DNA from: Flavobacterium sp. HJJ
GTDB taxonomy: Bacteria; Bacteroidota; Bacteroidia; Flavobacteriales; Flavobacteriaceae
Assembly (NCBI RefSeq): GCF_015351475.1
Contig: NZ_JADKPR010000016.1
Coordinates: 1 to 64,000 of the forward strand
Direction: 5' to 3'
DNA length: 64,000 nt
The notes beneath the pieces are model-generated. The model was not told where the DNA came from and did not search any database. It saw only the letters and a list, made by a program, of their open reading frames with translations. Shown piece by piece: positions 20,168 through 29,700 of this stretch (the stretch's first letter is position 1; every line of letters begins with the position of its first letter). Position numbers and translations under genes: made by a program.

Positions 20168-20547
20168 CTATTTTTTGTTTTTGGGTCATACTTGACAAAC
20201 ATATTGATATAAATGTTTCTGGACAAACGCAAAACTATCGGAAATAATAAAATCAGGGTAATAATAATAGTAATGAAGGAGGTTTGGATATCTGCTCCCA
20301 AAAATAAGTAAGATACTATAAAAGCAGCTATTCCCACTGCAACATTTAAACCGTAACTCACGTACATTGCTCCATAAAAGAAAGAAGGTTCAATCTGATA
20401 TTTTAGACCGCAATGGCTGCATTTTTCATGCATTTTGAGGACTGAACCAATATGTAATAGATTTTGATCTGTGTACATGCTTTCATTCATGCATTTCGGG
20501 CAAGTTCCTGTTAAAATGCTATATAATTTGGATCCTTTTTTTAACAT
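20164..20547 (-). CDS. DUF983 family membrane protein
   Basis: The 127-residue protein starts MLKKGSKLYSILTGTCPKCM. An upstream in-frame extension exists, but a TAAATTTG promoter element at 20584-20591 favours this start. Two CxxC pairs (CPKC and CSHC) resemble a zinc ribbon and are followed by two transmembrane helices (about 60-80 and 86-106). This is the DUF983 layout. Function is unknown, although members often occur near respiratory or envelope genes. Confidence 0.85.
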   Translation of the reverse strand: MLKKGSKLYSILTGTCPKCMNESMYTDQNLLHIGSVLKMHEKCSHCGLKYQIEPSFFYGAMYVSYGLNVAVGIAAFIVSYLFLGADIQTSFITIIITLILLFPIVLRLSRNIYINMFVKYDPKTKNS

Positions 20548-20583
20548 TTGCAAAATAAATAATTTGTTTCGTTTAATGATGAA

Positions 20584-20591
20584 CAAATTTA
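20584..20591 (-). promoter_or_regulatory. Candidate -7 element for the DUF983 gene
   Basis: TAAATTTG on the minus strand lies about 37 bases upstream of the chosen start codon at 20547. No TTG is seen at the usual distance, so this is supportive rather than decisive. Confidence 0.4.
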
Positions 20592-20622
20592 CTAATTCAT
20601 AAAGGAATAAAATAATTAATAC

Positions 20623-22533
20623 ATGCTTAATATACATAATTTATCGGTTTCGTTTGGTGGTTCTTATTTGTTTGAAGAAGTAACTTTTCGATTAGGAGCT
20701 GGAGACCGAGTTGGTCTAGTGGGGAAGAATGGTGCTGGAAAATCTACTATGCTAAAAATGCTGGCAAGGGATTTCGCGCCAGACTCAGGGGTTATTTCTC
20801 AGGAGAAGGATATTCGAATGGGTTTTTTACGTCAGGATATTGATTTTGAACGCGGACGTACAGTTTTGGAAGAAGCCTACGAAGCATTTACTGAAATTAA
20901 GATTGTTGAGAAGAAACTGGAAGAGATCAATCACCAGCTGGTTACCCGTACCGATTATGAAAGTGAAGAGTATGGTCAAATTATTGAAGATCTGTCTGAC
21001 TATACACATCGTTTTGATTTGTTAGGCGGTTATAATTATGTAGGTGATACCGAAAAAATATTATTAGGTTTAGGTTTCAAAAGAGAGGTTTTCAATAACC
21101 AGACTGAAACTTTTTCCGGAGGCTGGAGAATGCGTATTGAGCTGGCTAAATTGCTTCTGCAGAATAATGATGTGCTGTTACTGGATGAGCCAACGAACCA
21201 CCTTGATATTGAAAGTATCATTTGGCTGGAAAGTTTTCTGCGTAATTATCCAGGTGTTGTGGTTATTGTTTCTCACGATAAAATGTTTCTGGATAATGTT
21301 ACAAATAGAACCATAGAGATTTCTCTTGGAAAAGCTTATGATTTCAATAAGCCGTATTCTCAATATCTGGAACTGCGTCATGAAATTCGTGAAAAACAGC
21401 TGGCAACTCAAAAGAATCAAGCCAAGAAAATTGAAGAAACTGAAAAGCTTATTGAAAAGTTTAGGGCAAAAGCTTCTAAGGCTTCTATGGCACAGTCTTT
21501 AATTAAAAAGCTAGACAAAGTAGAACGTATAGAGGTTGATGAGGATGACAATTCAGTGATGAACATTTCTTTTCCAGTTTCTAAAGAACCAGGAAAAGTA
21601 GTTATTGAAGTCGAAAATGTTACAAAAGCGTATGGCGATAATGTAATTATAAAAAACATTGATTTATTAGTTGAGAGAGGAAGTAAAATTGCTTTTGTCG
21701 GTCAGAACGGGCAGGGGAAATCGACTTTTATTAAGGCTATCGTTAATGAGTTTGAATATGATGGAATTATCAAATTAGGACATAATGTTCAGTTAGGATA
21801 TTTTGCCCAAAATCAGGCAGAGTATCTTGATGGCGAGATTACTTTACTGCAGACTATGGAAGATGCAGCAACCGATACTAATCGTATGAAAGTACGTGAT
21901 ATGCTTGGTTCTTTCTTGTTTCGCGGGGACGATGTTGAGAAGAAAGTGAAAGTGCTTTCCGGAGGTGAAAGAAATCGTTTGGCACTTTGTAAATTATTAC
22001 TGCAGCCTATCAATGTTTTATTAATGGATGAGCCGACGAATCACTTGGATATTAAATCTAAAAATGTTCTGAAAGCGGCTTTACAGAAATTTGGCGGTAC
22101 TCTATTGCTTGTTTCTCACGATAGGGATTTCCTGCAGGGAATGTCTAATATCGTTTATGAATTTAAGGATCAGAAAATAAAAGAATATTTAGGAGATATT
22201 AATTATTTCTTGGAACAGCGCAATCTTGAAAATATGCGCGAAGTTGAGAAAAAAGATATTGCAAAAGCATCTGCTTCCAAAGAAAGCAATAAATCTTCCT
22301 ATGAAGACCAGAAAAAAGGAAAGGCTTTGCAGAACAGATTAAGCAAAGTTGAAAGCCAGATCAAGCAATTGGAAAAAGACATTCAGCATGATGATAAAAT
22401 GCTGGCTTCGAATTATGATAAGCATATTGAAGACGCTTCTTTTTTCAGTGCTTACAATAAAAAGAAAGCGGAATTAGATAAACTGCTTTTGGATTGGGAA
22501 ATTGTTCAGGAAGAAATTGATAATATGCAGTAA
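20623..22533 (+). CDS. ABC-F family ATP-binding protein
   Basis: The 636-residue protein has two fused ABC ATPase domains and no membrane segments. Domain 1 has Walker A GKNGAGKST, signature SGGWRMRIELA and Walker B VLLLDEPTNHLD. Domain 2 has GQNGQGKST, LSGGERNRLALC and VLLMDEPTNHLD. A charged linker lies between them, and a C-terminal coiled coil (about 555-635) follows. ABC-F proteins act on ribosomes in translation or antibiotic protection. The coiled-coil tail resembles the Uup/YdiF type, a housekeeping subclass. The exact subclass is uncertain. Confidence 0.93.
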   Translation: MLNIHNLSVSFGGSYLFEEVTFRLGAGDRVGLVGKNGAGKSTMLKMLARDFAPDSGVISQEKDIRMGFLRQDIDFERGRTVLEEAYEAFTEIKIVEKKLEEINHQLVTRTDYESEEYGQIIEDLSDYTHRFDLLGGYNYVGDTEKILLGLGFKREVFNNQTETFSGGWRMRIELAKLLLQNNDVLLLDEPTNHLDIESIIWLESFLRNYPGVVVIVSHDKMFLDNVTNRTIEISLGKAYDFNKPYSQYLELRHEIREKQLATQKNQAKKIEETEKLIEKFRAKASKASMAQSLIKKLDKVERIEVDEDDNSVMNISFPVSKEPGKVVIEVENVTKAYGDNVIIKNIDLLVERGSKIAFVGQNGQGKSTFIKAIVNEFEYDGIIKLGHNVQLGYFAQNQAEYLDGEITLLQTMEDAATDTNRMKVRDMLGSFLFRGDDVEKKVKVLSGGERNRLALCKLLLQPINVLLMDEPTNHLDIKSKNVLKAALQKFGGTLLLVSHDRDFLQGMSNIVYEFKDQKIKEYLGDINYFLEQRNLENMREVEKKDIAKASASKESNKSSYEDQKKGKALQNRLSKVESQIKQLEKDIQHDDKMLASNYDKHIEDASFFSAYNKKKAELDKLLLDWEIVQEEIDNMQ

Positions 22534-22556
22534 AACGGTGAATATATAATTGGAGG

Positions 22557-22592
22557 CGGAATCTTGTCAGATTGACTAGATTCCGCTTTTTT
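22557..22592 (+). terminator. Terminator after the ABC-F gene
   Basis: A gcggaatct / agattccgc stem is followed by a T-run, 24 bases after the stop codon. Confidence 0.8.
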
Positions 22593-22602
22593 ATACATTC
22601 TA

Positions 22603-22705
22603 ATACCAAACCTAAATATAAAACAATCCAATCTTTGCTCCTCTCCTTAGGAGAGGGTTGGGGTGAGGAAAATAAAATGGACTTTTTTATATTTAGGTTT
22701 GGTAT
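22603..22705. mobile_element. 103-bp palindromic MITE-like repeat
   Basis: Two perfect 21-bp arms (22603-22623 starting ataccaaacctaaatata, and 22685-22705) enclose a central block, ctcctctccttaggagaggg followed by ttggggtgagg. The central block is a smaller palindrome of a kind dispersed in many bacterial genomes. It lies between the ABC-F terminator and the stop of the GNAT-like gene. No coding capacity. Confidence 0.75.
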
Positions 22706-22712
22706 AACTTCT

Positions 22713-23891
22713 TTATTCTTTGAACGGATTTCGTTCCTGCCAGACAATTTTTGGTTCAAGAGAATTAAATGCTTTTTCAAAAACAAGATCTCCAACAGAG
22801 CTGCTGTGCTTTGCAAAACCAAACATTTTCATTGGCTTTGCCCCAACAGAGCTCTTGATTTCCAGTGCAGTTCGAGCAAAAATAATTTCCTTAAAACCTT
22901 TGTTAATCGAATACGCAATCATGTCATACAGCATATTCAGATACAGCATCTTTTCTCTTTGAATGGTATCGTCATAACCTAAAAAATAGGTGTCAATTGT
23001 ATCGCCGTTTTTAATCAAAGTATTAAATCCAATTAATTTTCCATCAAGGAAATAACCATAGAACAGAAATTTATCCTGTAAAATTTCCTTGAAAACCCTA
23101 AAATGGTTTTTGGTTAGAAAGAAAGTGTTGAAAGGCGCATTTTTGGCAACATGATAGTACAAATTATAGATTGTCTCTTCGTGAGCGATAATATCTTCTA
23201 AATGTAATTTTCGTTTCTCAATTCCTTCGGCCTTTTTTCGGGCTCTTTTATACTGATCGCGGTATTTTTTGAGTAAGGAATCAATATAATCCTGTTCCGA
23301 TTTCCATTCGAACGGAATGCTGAAAACCATATTAGGCTGTGTACTGTATTTGTAACTGTTTTTAAAAAGGTTTAAATCAATGGCAAATTTCTCAATATCC
23401 TGTTCCGTATAATCCTTAAAAGTTATGATATGCACCTTTTTGCCCATTGATTTAAGTTTATGTTTTAAATCAATAGATGCTTTTTTCAAAGCTTTTATAC
23501 CTTCGGATTTTGAAATGTTATCCGAAAAAATAAATGAATTCTGGCCTGTAAGCATGTTATTGCCTATGATCAGAACATGTGATGCAAAATTTTTTAAAAT
23601 GAATTTCCGTGCAGTAGTTTTTAAGCATCGATCCCTTTCTCCAAAAGATTCCAGCTTGTTTAAATCCAAGAATTGTGATATTGCAACGCCAACTAACTTC
23701 TGCTCTTCAAAAAGCCCAATATAATGACAAATCATGTTATCTGGAGCCGACTTATCGAGAATTTCAAAGTATTCTTTGGATAAAAAAATATTTTGACAGC
23801 CTAGTTCATTCCAATTTTTGGGAAGCTGTTCTTTAGTTTCGTAAATTTGATAAGAAATGGCAGTTTTCAATTCTGAAAGTATATGATTCAA
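22713..23891 (-). CDS. GNAT/FemAB-like acyltransferase family protein
   Basis: The 392-residue soluble protein has no signal peptide. The C-terminal half looks like an acyltransferase of the FemAB/GNAT superfamily: a segment rich in basic residues (KKYRDQYKRARKKAEGIEKR), then LFYGYFLDGKLIGFNTLIKNGDTIDTYFLGYD and NMLYDMIAYSINKGFKEIIFART. Such proteins transfer aminoacyl or acyl groups, sometimes to peptidoglycan. The substrate is unknown. Its 3' end abuts the MITE-like repeat, 8 bases from the right arm. Confidence 0.6.
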   Translation of the reverse strand: MNHILSELKTAISYQIYETKEQLPKNWNELGCQNIFLSKEYFEILDKSAPDNMICHYIGLFEEQKLVGVAISQFLDLNKLESFGERDRCLKTTARKFILKNFASHVLIIGNNMLTGQNSFIFSDNISKSEGIKALKKASIDLKHKLKSMGKKVHIITFKDYTEQDIEKFAIDLNLFKNSYKYSTQPNMVFSIPFEWKSEQDYIDSLLKKYRDQYKRARKKAEGIEKRKLHLEDIIAHEETIYNLYYHVAKNAPFNTFFLTKNHFRVFKEILQDKFLFYGYFLDGKLIGFNTLIKNGDTIDTYFLGYDDTIQREKMLYLNMLYDMIAYSINKGFKEIIFARTALEIKSSVGAKPMKMFGFAKHSSSVGDLVFEKAFNSLEPKIVWQERNPFKE

Positions 23892-24130
23892 AATTAACTA
23901 ATAAAATTAAATTTTTACTGAATTGTTTTCTTTTAACTGTTTTGCTGGGTAGTTACGGCACAATAGTTTGAAAAATAAGCTTTTATTTATTTTTTAAGCA
24001 ATAAAACCAGGTAATTTTGCTTTTTTAAAGAAAAAAAGCAAAGGAAATTGACCGATCAGGTCTAAAGGCTGACATTAGCCCTTTTGTTATTATTTGCAAT
24101 TGCAGCCCAAATCACTTTAAATTCTACGAT

Positions 24131-24409
24131 ATGAAAACATTTACAGAAGAATCCGTAAGTCCTTTTCTGGATAATTTGAAAGATTGGCATTTTAAAGAAA
24201 ATGCGGTCGAAAAAGATTTTAAATTCAAGAATTTCACACAAGCACTCGGTTTTATAGTACAAGTAGGAGTCTTAGCCGAAAAGATGAATCATCATCCAGA
24301 ACTTTTTAATGTGTATAATAAAGTAAATATACGCTTGAATACTCACGATTCTGGTGGTGTTACGATGAAAGATATTGAATTGGCAAACCAGATTGAAAGC
24401 TTGTTCTAA
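24131..24409 (+). CDS. Pterin-4a-carbinolamine dehydratase
   Basis: This enzyme dehydrates 4a-hydroxytetrahydrobiopterin and so recycles the pterin cofactor of aromatic amino acid hydroxylases. The 92-residue length is typical. The catalytic/pterin motif is visible as [20 protein letters not shown] followed by [16 protein letters not shown]. It is monocistronic and followed by a bidirectional terminator. No phenylalanine hydroxylase gene is in the window. Confidence 0.95.
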   Translation: MKTFTEESVSPFLDNLKDWHFKENAVEKDFKFKNFTQALGFIVQVGVLAEKMNHHPELFNVYNKVNIRLNTHDSGGVTMKDIELANQIESLF

Positions 24410-24413
24410 TAAA

Positions 24414-24450
24414 AAAGCCTTATTTCTATCTTATGCAGAAATAAGGCTTT
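24414..24450 (+). terminator. Bidirectional terminator
   Basis: A 14-bp perfect stem (aaagccttatttct / agaaataaggcttt) lies between the convergent dehydratase and DUF1761 genes. A and T runs on both sides suit termination in both directions. Confidence 0.85.
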
Positions 24451-24469
24451 CATGTTGTTTATTTAAATT

Positions 24470-24958
24470 TTAAAGCCAGCCGCAGATAATAGATCCTATA
24501 ATAGTTAAACTAAGAATCCAAAATCCAGCGTGTATCCATATGTATTTCCATGATTTTCTTTCAAATAAACCGTTTATTGCAATTATTGGAAAGGCAAAAA
24601 ATAAACCAGACATGAATCCATGTAAAGCTCCATGCTTGAAGGTTCTGTAAGCAGTTCCGTAATCGGCCATGAAGGCTTTAAAAGAAGGAAGTGCTTCAGC
24701 AATTTTCGGTGATCCGCCAACCATTCCTACCGCTCCGGACTGGTGAATTGTTAATGACATTTCAATCACAACAATAAATAATGAAAAAATATAGGTCAAA
24801 CCAAAAATCTTCAGCATATTCCCTTTTTGAAGTTCTTCTTGTGTGAGATTGTTTTCCTTCATCCAGATGGTACCAAATATTTTTGGATTATACCAGATAA
24901 ATCCAACCACCAATGTTGTTAATGCGCTTACAAAAACTGCAATCCAATTCATTTCCAT
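24470..24958 (-). CDS. DUF1761 family membrane protein
   Basis: The 162-residue integral membrane protein has four predicted helices (about 5-22, 48-66, 108-126 and 138-158). The N-terminus MNWIAVFVSALTTLVVGFIW followed by YNPKIFG is diagnostic of DUF1761. Function is unknown. It is a single gene with its own unrecognised promoter. Confidence 0.85.
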   Translation of the reverse strand: MEMNWIAVFVSALTTLVVGFIWYNPKIFGTIWMKENNLTQEELQKGNMLKIFGLTYIFSLFIVVIEMSLTIHQSGAVGMVGGSPKIAEALPSFKAFMADYGTAYRTFKHGALHGFMSGLFFAFPIIAINGLFERKSWKYIWIHAGFWILSLTIIGSIICGWL

Positions 24959-25082
24959 AATTTAAGGTTTTAAGGTTATAGTATAGCCTCAAATTTAACT
25001 AAAATTTTGTTATATCACCATGTTTGATTGTTTTATATAGTTGTTAGATTACAAAAATTAACAAAAAGTGTGTTTTATCGAT

Positions 25083-25090
25083 TAAATTTG
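25083..25090 (+). promoter_or_regulatory. Candidate -7 element for the first LRR gene
   Basis: TAAATTTG lies 55 bases before the LRR start codon. No TTG lies at a good distance. The surrounding sequence (ttaacaaaaagtgtgtttt and then atcgatt) resembles the region upstream of the second LRR gene near 42650-42675, which hints at shared control. Confidence 0.45.
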
Positions 25091-25145
25091 CGTTTTACTG
25101 AATATTGGAGTTATTTTGTTATGTTAAAATAAAAAAATAGAGATC

Positions 25146-26000
25146 ATGAAAAATATTGCTGCAGTATTTTTAACGGTTACTTTTTCTCTTTCCTTACTTG
25201 CTAATGTTTCAAATAGTGAAAAAGATATTTTAATTAAGTTATATCAGAAAACAAATGGCAGTCAATGGATTGTGAAGTGGGATCTGAATGCTCCTATTTC
25301 TACCTGGCATGGAATTAAAGTTGAAAATGAGAAAGTAGTAGCCATTAATCTTTCTAATAATAATTTGACAGGAACTCTTCCTTTAGAAATAACTAATTTG
25401 AAAAACTTAACAGAATTAGATTTATTTAAAAATCAGATTTCGGGAACAATACCCCAAAATATTGGTAAATTAAAATCACTGCGGGAGCTAAATTTATCGT
25501 TTAATAAATTGACCGGTTCCATTCCAAAATCTATTTGTGAAATCCAGCATTTAAAAACTTTAAAGCTTTTTATGAATAATCTTTCCGGCGAATTGCCAAG
25601 TCAGATTGGAAATTTAAAAGAATTGGAAGTGATTTCTTTATTTAACAACAAGTTATCGGGAGAACTGCCAGAATCATTATATCAGTTGAAACATTTAAGA
25701 GAACTATCGCTGAGCAGTAATGAATTTTCGGGACACATCAGCAGGAATATCGAAAACTTAGTTTCCTTAGAAAACTTGAGTTTATTTGATAACAAAATGA
25801 GCGGACAGATTCCTTTCAGCATTGTTAAGTTAGAAAATTTAGAAAAAGTAAATTTAGCTTATAATTCATTTTCTGGTTATGTACCTGCTCTTTTGGCTAA
25901 AAAAAATGATTTCAATTCTACAATGCGAAATGAATCGGGTGCAGCTTTTAAATTAGAAGTTGAAAATACTTCCAGAGGAACTTTAGCCGTAGGCGAATAA
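25146..26000 (+). CDS. Secreted plant-type leucine-rich repeat protein (copy 1)
   Basis: The 284-residue protein has a signal peptide (IAAVFLTVTFSLSLLANV). An N-terminal cap resembling those of plant LRR proteins follows (ILIKLYQKTNGSQWIVKWDL, then STWHGIKVE). Next come about seven 24-residue repeats of the LxxLxLxxNxLxGxIP type (for example LNLSFNKLTGSIPKSICEI). There is no lipobox and no obvious T9SS C-terminal domain. It probably binds proteins or glycans outside the inner membrane. A close paralogue lies at 42735-43562, so the two bracket the sulfatase locus. Confidence 0.88.
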   Translation: MKNIAAVFLTVTFSLSLLANVSNSEKDILIKLYQKTNGSQWIVKWDLNAPISTWHGIKVENEKVVAINLSNNNLTGTLPLEITNLKNLTELDLFKNQISGTIPQNIGKLKSLRELNLSFNKLTGSIPKSICEIQHLKTLKLFMNNLSGELPSQIGNLKELEVISLFNNKLSGELPESLYQLKHLRELSLSSNEFSGHISRNIENLVSLENLSLFDNKMSGQIPFSIVKLENLEKVNLAYNSFSGYVPALLAKKNDFNSTMRNESGAAFKLEVENTSRGTLAVGE

Positions 26001-26030
26001 AGTAAACATAGCTTTTCTTTTTTTAAAGGG

Positions 26031-26055
26031 CCATAATTTTAAAAAATTATGTTTT
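26031..26055 (+). terminator. Terminator after the first LRR gene
   Basis: A cataatttt / aaaattatg stem-loop is followed by a run of eight Ts, about 30 bases after the LRR stop codon. Confidence 0.65.
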
Positions 26056-26098
26056 TTTTATTGATACAATTCAGAAGTAATATTTTTAATTTATCAGT

Positions 26099-26187
26099 AA
26101 ATTTCTTTTGTTAAATAAAAGAAATTTTAAAAGTTTTTAATGAAAAAACTACTTTATGCTTTTTTGTTTTTAAAAAAGCATAAAGTA
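26099..26187. repeat. Two further hairpins in the LRR-susC gap
   Basis: aaatttctttt (26099-26109) pairs with aaaagaaattt (26117-26127). A perfect 16-bp stem, tactttatgctttttt (26150-26165), pairs with 26172-26187 around a 6-base loop. Neither is followed by a clear T-run on the plus strand. Together with the terminator at 26031 they insulate the promoter at 26301 from upstream transcription. The rest of 26188-26300 shows nothing definite. Confidence 0.6.
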
Positions 26188-26300
26188 TAGATTTGCCTGT
26201 AATTTACTGGTATATAGTGTTTTGTTGTTTATTTTCAATCTGTTGTAAGCGTTTGGCTTTAGCCAAATTAACAATTCTTTAGTGAATACTTTAATTTTTT

Positions 26301-26331
26301 TTGGCTGTTAATTATTTTTAATATACTTTTG
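26301..26331 (+). promoter_or_regulatory. Promoter of the sulfatase susCD operon
   Basis: TTG (26301-26303), a 20-base spacer and TACTTTTG (26324-26331) match the Bacteroidota consensus. Transcription would start near 26338. This leaves an untranslated leader of about 430 nt before susC that carries two short cysteine-codon reading frames. Confidence 0.78.
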
Positions 26332-26414
26332 TCTATAGAAATAGTAGAGTTTAAAAAAATAAGTAACAAATACTGAAAATTGTGAAGACTATCAAAAACA
26401 TTCTTTTTTTGATC

Positions 26415-26468
26415 ATGCAGGAACTTGTATCATTCGGCACACTCCGTCGAATGTGTTGCTGCTGTTAG
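26415..26468 (+). CDS. Cysteine-codon leader peptide (MCCCC-stop)
   Basis: A 17-codon frame reads MQELVSFGTLRRMCCCC followed by TAG. An in-frame GTG at 26382 could extend it by 11 residues. The four consecutive Cys codons (tgt tgc tgc tgt) directly before the stop are far outside chance use of this rare residue. It lies about 77 nt into the leader of the sulfatase operon. Known poly-Cys upstream ORFs, for example in mycobacteria, sense charged tRNA-Cys by attenuation, and by analogy this would be a cysteine sensor. Translation has not been shown. Confidence 0.6.
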   Translation: MQELVSFGTLRRMCCCC

Positions 26469-26618
26469 TGTTTTCCAATTATAGCATCCCGTCATTTTTA
26501 TGTTCAGTCTTAAAATAATTTATTTCATCCAGTATAAATTATTTTAACTCTTTGATTTATTCTTTTAAAAAATAATACTCAAACTAAAATAGTACTAATC
26601 AATAAGCAATAAAATAAA

Positions 26619-26645
26619 ATGAAAAAACTAATGTGTTGTAGATAA
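26619..26645 (+). CDS. Second mini-ORF with tandem Cys codons (MKKLMCCR)
   Basis: Eight codons (MKKLMCCR) and TAA, preceded by a flavobacterial-type A-rich ribosome-binding region (aataaaataaa). It ends 7 bases before a 10-bp hairpin at 26653-26678. A second Cys-Cys frame in the same leader strengthens the idea of cysteine-dependent control. The ORF is so short that the call is tentative. Confidence 0.4.
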   Translation: MKKLMCCR

Positions 26646-26652
26646 AAAAAAA

Positions 26653-26678
26653 GCCATTTCTGCGGCAACAGAAATGGC
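26653..26678 (+). promoter_or_regulatory. Leader hairpin after the MCCR mini-ORF
   Basis: A perfect 10-bp stem (gccatttctg / cagaaatggc) has a cggcaa loop and is flanked by A-runs on both sides. On the plus strand there is no U-tract, so it is not a classic intrinsic terminator in the operon direction. On the minus strand it would be one. It could be a regulatory stem, a processing site, or a blocker of antisense transcription. Confidence 0.55.
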
Positions 26679-26767
26679 AGGCTTAAAAAAAAATGTATCG
26701 TTAAACGGAAAATGAAAATTGATAAATCAGTTTTCAGACTCCTTATTTATTAAACCAAAACAAAGTA

Positions 26768-29700
26768 ATGAAAAAAATATTATATAATCTTTCCTGGCTG
26801 GGTATTTTTCTGTTTTCATTTGGAATCCAGGCACAAGATACGAAACCCCTTATTCAGTCTAAACTTGACGGAACTGTAGTTAATAAAGTTTCAAATTTAC
26901 CAGTAGCAGGAGCTAGCGTAACTATTAAAGGAACCACCCACGGCGTGGTAACTGATGCAGAGGGAAAATTTTATTTCCAAACCGGACAAAAATTCCCATA
27001 CACTTTAATCATAACCTACATTGGCTACAAAAAAGCTGAAGTGATTGTAGACGGAAGCCCGCTTATTGTCAACTTAGAGGAGGATCTTCAAGAGTTGAAT
27101 GAGCTGGTGGTTGTGGGGTATGGAACGCAAAAGAAAAAAGATATCACGGGTGCAATATCATCGATTCCAAAAGCAAATTTGGCGCAGGTTACTTCTTCAG
27201 CAGATAATTTATTGCGCGGCGCAATTCCAGGTGTTGTTGTAACCCAAAGTTCAGGCCGTCCAGGCGCAACTTCCAGTGTGCGTATTAGAGGAGGAAATTC
27301 AATTACAGCAGGTAATGAACCGCTGTATGTTGTAGATGGAGTATTAATTTATAATGACAACAGTAATGGTACGGCCGGAGTTACTTATGCAGGTGCTGGA
27401 GTAAATGTACTGTCAACAATCAACCCTGCCGATATCGAGTCGATTGATGTATTGAAAGATGCATCTGCAACTGCGATTTATGGTTCCCGAGGAGCAAATG
27501 GCGTGGTGCTTATTACAACTAAAAAAGGAACCAAAGGGCAGGACAATATTTCTTATCAAGGCTATTTTGGAATTCAGAATGTTTCAAAAAAGATAGATTT
27601 ATTAGATGCGGACCAATGGGCAAGCCTGCGAAATGATGTTCAGGCAAGTATAGGGCAGGCACCTTCTTTTTCAGCGGCCCAGATTGAAGCTCTTAAAACT
27701 TCAGGAGGATATGACTGGCAGTCAGCAGCTTTTAATTCGGCGGCACCGGTTCAAAACCATCAGTTAACATTTTCAGGCGGAGATGACCGCTCCAGATATT
27801 CAGTGTCATCAGGTTATTTTGATCAGCAAGGAATTGTAATAGGATCAGATTTTAAACGAATTTCGCTTCGTGCCAATTATGAAAGAAATTATTCTCAGGC
27901 TTTTAAATTTGGAGTGAATGCCAATTATAGCAATTCAATATCGAATGGAGTAGGAACTAATGGCGGTACTGCAGCCGGCAGAAATCCCAATCCATTGGTT
28001 AGTATCCTGCTAACGGCGCCGGTGGTTCCAATCAGAAATGATGACGGAAGCTATAATGTAACCAATAATCCTTATGCGACATCAGTTAACGGTTATGTGC
28101 CCAACCCAATTAATGATTTGGAAAACACTATAAATGAAACCAAAATCAACAGAATTTTGACCAGTTTGTTTGGTGAATATAAAATCAACAAAGAAATTAC
28201 GGCCAAAGCTGCTGTCAGCGGTGACGTAATTAACACCAAACAAAACTATTATGCGCCATCGAATACTACTACTGGTGCTCCAACAAAAGGTCTTGCTTCT
28301 TCTGGCGACAGACTGGTAAGTTCAGTATTGAATGAAAATACTTTGAACTACAATACTCATTTTGGAGAAGATCATAAATTCTCTGCTTTGGCTGGATACA
28401 CACTTCAATATACCCAGGGAGAAGTAGTGAATGCAGGAGCTAATACTTTTGTAAATGATGCCAATACTTACAATGCATTACAGGATGGTGTGGCTGTAAA
28501 GCCTTATACTGAATCATTCGAGAGCGTATTGAAATCATGGCTGGCAAGAGCAAATTATTCATATAAAGGGAGATATAACCTGACAGTATCTGCGCGTGCG
28601 GATGGGTCTTCAAGATTTGGTACTGAATCACTTTGGGGGTATTTCCCTTCAGCTGGATTTTCTTGGAACATAACCGAAGAGGATTTTGCCAAAAATATTA
28701 AAGGAGTAAGTGATGCAAAACTTAGGCTGAGTGCAGGAACTACAGGGAATCAGGAAATTGGTAATTATCTTTCCTTAGCTTCCATAGGGTCTGTTAATTA
28801 TGCTTTTGGCGGGACACTGCAGACAGGATTGGCACCAACCCGTTTGGCCAACCCGGATCTGAGATGGGAAAAAACGGATCAGTATAATATAGGTTTAGAT
28901 TTATCATTATTGGACAGAAAAATAAATTTTGTTTTTGATGCCTATTACAAAAAGACAAATGATCTGCTTATCAATGTGCCAGTTCCATTGACTTCTGGAT
29001 TTGCTACAGTGCTGCAGAATATTGGCGGTGTAGAGAATAAAGGTATCGAAATTGGTCTGATTACCGAAAACATAAAAACAGAAACGTTTTCATGGAATTC
29101 TAACTTTGTTTTTTCTGCCAACAGAAATAAAGTTCTGGAAATTGGTAATGGAGTGGATCAATTTTTCCCGATAGTGCCAAATGGTTCTTTATTGCAGCAA
29201 CAGCCCGTAACTGTTAAAGTGGGATTACCGCTGGGAACTTTTTGGGGATACAAAACCAACGGAATTTTCCAGACTCAGGAAGAAGTTAATACGCAGCCAA
29301 AAATTAACAGTCTTGCCAATACAAAAGTGGGGGATAGAAAATATGTAGATACCAACGGGGACGGAGTAATTACTGCGCTTGACAAAGGAGATCTTGGGAC
29401 TTCACAGCCAAAATTTGTTGGAAGTTTCAGTAATACGCTTTCTTATAGCAACTTTGATTTGAATTTTTCGTTCCAAGGTTCTTATGGAGGTAAAATATTT
29501 AACGCTCTAAATCAGCAATTGGAAATTTCTACTCTTGGAACTAATGCGGCAGCCACTTTATTAGATCGCTGGACACCGGCTAATCCAAGTAATGAAATCC
29601 CAAGAGCTTCAAGTTCTCCGCTTGGAATTGTGTCGGAACGTTATGTAGAAGATGCTTCTTTCCTGAGATTAAAGCTAATCACTTTAGGATATACTTTCCC

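Noticed and set aside
20548..20637. N-terminal extension of the DUF983 protein
   Set aside because: It would overlap the divergent ABC-F start and its own promoter element, and the family begins near MLKKGSKLYSI.
26653..26678. Hairpin after MKKLMCCR as a classic intrinsic attenuator
   Set aside because: On the plus strand the stem is followed by A-runs, not U-runs, so it is kept only as a regulatory hairpin of unknown type.
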